Assembly: GCA_965366835.1 (NCBI GenBank)
Contig: CBDUGF010000075.1
Location: 1 to 17,725, forward strand
Direction of reading: 5' to 3'
Length of the DNA: 17,725 nucleotides
From: JAKGBX01 sp965366835
Lineage (GTDB): Bacteria > Pseudomonadota > Alphaproteobacteria > Rhodobacterales > Rhodobacteraceae
The position numbers and the translations under genes were made by a program. The notes under the pieces were generated by a model. The model was not told the origin of the DNA, searched no databases, and was given only the letters and a program-made list of their open reading frames with translations. Every line of letters starts with the position of its first letter. Positions within the stretch are counted from its first letter, which is position 1. Below, piece by piece: positions 15,879-17,725 of the stretch.

Positions 15879-15995
15879 ATGACAGAGCCTGCGCACGCAT
15901 CCCGCCGGAAGGTTTCTCTGCGAACCGGACCGCCGCCCTCGCCTTCGGGACGGGGCGCATGGGTGCCGGTGATCGGAGGCGCGCGGCGATGCTGA
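15879..15995 (+). CDS. Possible 38-codon leader ORF before the histidine kinase
   Basis: An ATG at 15879 with GGA seven bases upstream opens a 38-codon frame that ends in TGA at 15993-15995, overlapping the kinase start in ATGCTGA. I recognise no family; the product would be Arg/Pro/Gly-rich. The overlap could couple translation to the kinase. GC-rich DNA yields many such frames, so this may be chance. Confidence 0.2.
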   Translation: MTEPAHASRRKVSLRTGPPPSPSGRGAWVPVIGGARRC

Positions 15996-17413
15996 ACTCG
16001 CTCTCCGGACGGTTCCTGATCCTGACCACGATTTTCGTGATGTTGGCCGAAATCCTGATCTTCGTGCCCTCGGTGGCGCGGTTTCGCGAGGATTACCTGC
16101 TCAGCCGCCTCGAGCGGGCGCAGATCGCCAGCCTCGCCCTGCTGGCGGATGAAATGATCGATCCGAGCCTGGAAGAGGAACTGTTGCGCAACGCCGAGGT
16201 GTTCAACGTCGTGCTGCGCCGCGACGAGGCGCGCCAGCTGATCCTGTCGGCCCCCCTGCCCTATCCGATCGACGACACCTTCGATCTGCGCGACGGTCAG
16301 CCGATGACGCTGATCCGCGACGCCATGGCCCGGCTGTTCGATCCCGAACCCAAGGTGATCCGGGTGATCGGCAATCCGGTGCGCGAGGCCGGGCTGCTGA
16401 TCGAAGTGACGATGGAAACCGCGCCGCTGCGGGCGGCGATGATCGATTATGGCATCCGCATCCTGGCGCTGTCGGCGGTGATCTCGATCTTCACCGCGAT
16501 TCTGCTGTTTCTGGCGGTGCGCGGCTTCCTCGTGCATCCGATCAAACGGGTGGTGCGCGACATGCAGGCCTATGCCGCCGACCCGGAGGACGCCCGCCGG
16601 ATCATCAAGCCGCGCGCCGGCATCACCGAACTGCGCGAGGCCGAAGAGGCGCTGCAATCGCTCGAAACCCAGCTGACCAGCGCCCTGAAACAACGCGAGC
16701 GGCTGGCGCAGCTTGGCGAGGCGGTGGCCAAGATAAGCCACGATCTGCGCAATATCCTGACCTCGGCGCAGCTGTTCACCGACCGGATCGAGATGAGCGA
16801 AGACCCGATCGTCAAACGCATGGCGCCGAAGCTGATGAACTCGATCTCCCGCGCGGTCAGGCTGTGTGAGAACACCCTCGCCTTCGGCAAGACCGAGGAA
16901 GCCGCGCCGCGCCTGAGCGAGGTCGATCTCGGCGAGATCGTCGACGATGTCGTGGCCTCCGAATGGCTGGCCATCGGCGCCGCCAGGCTGCGTCTGACGG
17001 CGGATATTCCCGACGGCTTCGTCCTGCTGGCGGATCCCGAGCAACTCTACCGCGTGCTGTCGAACCTGATCCGCAACGCCAGGCAGGCGATCATGGCGGC
17101 GCACCGCGCCGGGGAAATCACCATCTCGGCCCGCGAGGATGCCGACGACTGGATCATCTCGGTGTCCGATGACGGCCCGGGCCTGCCCCTGAAGGCCCGC
17201 GAGAACCTGTTTCGCCCGTTCCAGGGCGGCACCCGCAAGGAAGGCAGCGGCCTCGGCCTGGCGATTGCCGCCGAACTGGTGCGCGGTCACGGCGGCAAGC
17301 TGGTCCTCGCGGGCAGCGACGACAAGGGCACGGAATTCGTCATCCGTTTGCCCAAGGGCGAGGCCGACATGACGGCCGGCGGGATCGCGCGAAAGGCTCG
17401 GGAAAAAACCTGA
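15989..17413 (+). CDS. Membrane sensor histidine kinase
   Basis: The product has 474 aa. It has a first membrane segment at about 8-28, a periplasmic sensor of about 125 residues, a second membrane segment at about 156-178, a HAMP-like linker (HPIKRVVRDMQAYA, then a coiled stretch to 240), and a HisKA domain with the phospho-accepting H251 in ISHDLRN. The ATP-binding domain has an N box with N363 (LIRNARQAI), G1 DDGPGL at 394-399 and G2 GSGLGLAI. All motifs for autophosphorylation are present. The start at 15989 is preferred over an ATG 30 bases earlier because CGGAGG sits at ideal spacing and the protein then begins directly before the membrane helix. No response regulator is in view. The signal is unknown. 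Confidence 0.93.
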   Translation: MLNSLSGRFLILTTIFVMLAEILIFVPSVARFREDYLLSRLERAQIASLALLADEMIDPSLEEELLRNAEVFNVVLRRDEARQLILSAPLPYPIDDTFDLRDGQPMTLIRDAMARLFDPEPKVIRVIGNPVREAGLLIEVTMETAPLRAAMIDYGIRILALSAVISIFTAILLFLAVRGFLVHPIKRVVRDMQAYAADPEDARRIIKPRAGITELREAEEALQSLETQLTSALKQRERLAQLGEAVAKISHDLRNILTSAQLFTDRIEMSEDPIVKRMAPKLMNSISRAVRLCENTLAFGKTEEAAPRLSEVDLGEIVDDVVASEWLAIGAARLRLTADIPDGFVLLADPEQLYRVLSNLIRNARQAIMAAHRAGEITISAREDADDWIISVSDDGPGLPLKARENLFRPFQGGTRKEGSGLGLAIAAELVRGHGGKLVLAGSDDKGTEFVIRLPKGEADMTAGGIARKAREKT

Positions 17414-17459
17414 TTTGCCCTTGCCAAGCGATGCCCTTGGAGATATTTCCAGCCCTCAC

Positions 17460-17536
17460 GGACCGATAGCTCAGCTGGATAGAGTACCTGACTACGAATC
17501 AGGGGGTCGGGGGTTCGAATCCTCCTCGGTCCGCCA
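17460..17536 (+). tRNA. tRNA-Arg (anticodon ACG)
   Basis: A 77-base cloverleaf ends in encoded CCA. The acceptor stem GGACCGA pairs with TCGGTCC, the anticodon stem CCTGA pairs with TCAGG around CTACGAA, and the anticodon ACG is at 17494-17496. The T arm has GGGGG, loop TTCGAAT and CCTCC. The D arm begins GCTCAGCTGGATAGAGT. A34 is expected to be deaminated to inosine to read CGU, CGC and CGA codons. It lies 46 bases after the kinase stop; a T7 run follows near 17569-17575. Confidence 0.97.
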
Positions 17537-17725
17537 CTTCCCCCCTTCACATCTGTTTTCATTGATTTTTTTGCTCGTTTCAAACTCGAGCCAATGCTAC
17601 CGGTTCCAGCCGGTGCGGGGCCGGTTTCGCCGTGTCGCCGCCGGCTGTGATTTCAAGTCGCGAAGCGGTCGCGGCAGGCCTGGCGTCAACACGCGGCATG
17701 CGGAGCGGCCGCCCGGGCCGTTACC
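17537..17725. other. Right-edge stretch without a supported gene
   Basis: No reading frame with a credible start and family resemblance was found on either strand. It holds a T-rich run that may end the tRNA transcript, and a small inverted repeat ACCGG (17599-17603) / CCGGT (17610-17614). No integrase or duplicated tRNA 3' end is visible, so there is no sign of an attachment site here. Confidence 0.5.

Noticed and set aside
15680..17290. 536-codon minus-strand frame opposite the histidine kinase
   Set aside because: Shadow of the kinase, whose H, N and G boxes are intact on the plus strand.
17287..17583. 98-codon minus-strand frame across the tRNA
   Set aside because: Its central part is the antisense translation of the tRNA-Arg gene, a common false protein call.
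17460..17725. tRNA-Arg as an integration site for a mobile island
   Set aside because: No integrase, no repeated tRNA 3' end and no mobile-element gene could be seen in the window.
1..17725. CRISPR arrays, insertion sequences, toxin-antitoxin or defence genes
   Set aside because: No regularly spaced repeats, transposase motifs or known defence domains were found in reading both strands.

Overview
The window comes from a GC-rich alphaproteobacterium, most likely of the Rhodobacterales (Roseobacter/Rhodobacter group). This rests on a 44-residue ribosomal protein L34 that looks typical of that group, on the rpmH-rnpA-yidD order, and on codon use dominated by G and C at third positions. The assignment was made by eye and was not tested by a search.

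Region 1 (1-12231, minus strand) is a compact biosynthetic operon, read right to left: a single-module type I polyketide synthase (PKS, KS-AT-KR-DH-ACP-TE, 2143 aa), a GT2 glycosyltransferase (335 aa), a non-ribosomal peptide synthetase (NRPS, 1512 aa), and the first 78 codons of an EntD/Sfp-type 4'-phosphopantetheinyl transferase that leaves the window. The genes are tightly packed: 5 bases, a 4-base ATGA overlap, then 17 bases. The NRPS has an N-terminal formyltransferase domain, a condensation-like remnant without the HHxxxDG motif, an adenylation domain split by an embedded luciferase-like flavin monooxygenase, and a carrier domain. The ten adenylation pocket residues, read by hand, are D-I-L-Q-M-G-M-I-W-K, close to the known glycine code. 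A working model is that the NRPS is the starter module (glycine loading, with possible N-formylation and oxidation), the PKS extends, reduces and dehydrates, its thioesterase releases, the glycosyltransferase may decorate, and the transferase activates both carrier domains. This is the main candidate for an undescribed system.

Region 2 (12232-13646) holds the housekeeping genes yidD, rnpA and rpmH on the minus strand, directly upstream of the PKS operon. rpmH has a near-consensus sigma-70 promoter (TTGACA, 17 bases, TATAGA), and a hairpin with a T-run lies between rpmH and rnpA. The AT-rich leader before the PKS contains a perfect 10-base inverted repeat.

Region 3 (13647-17725, plus strand) holds a TVP38/TMEM64-family membrane protein, a mercuric-reductase-like FAD/disulfide oxidoreductase in the same direction 55 bases later, a membrane sensor histidine kinase with no response regulator in view, and a tRNA-Arg(ACG) gene. 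The last 189 bases contain no gene I can support.
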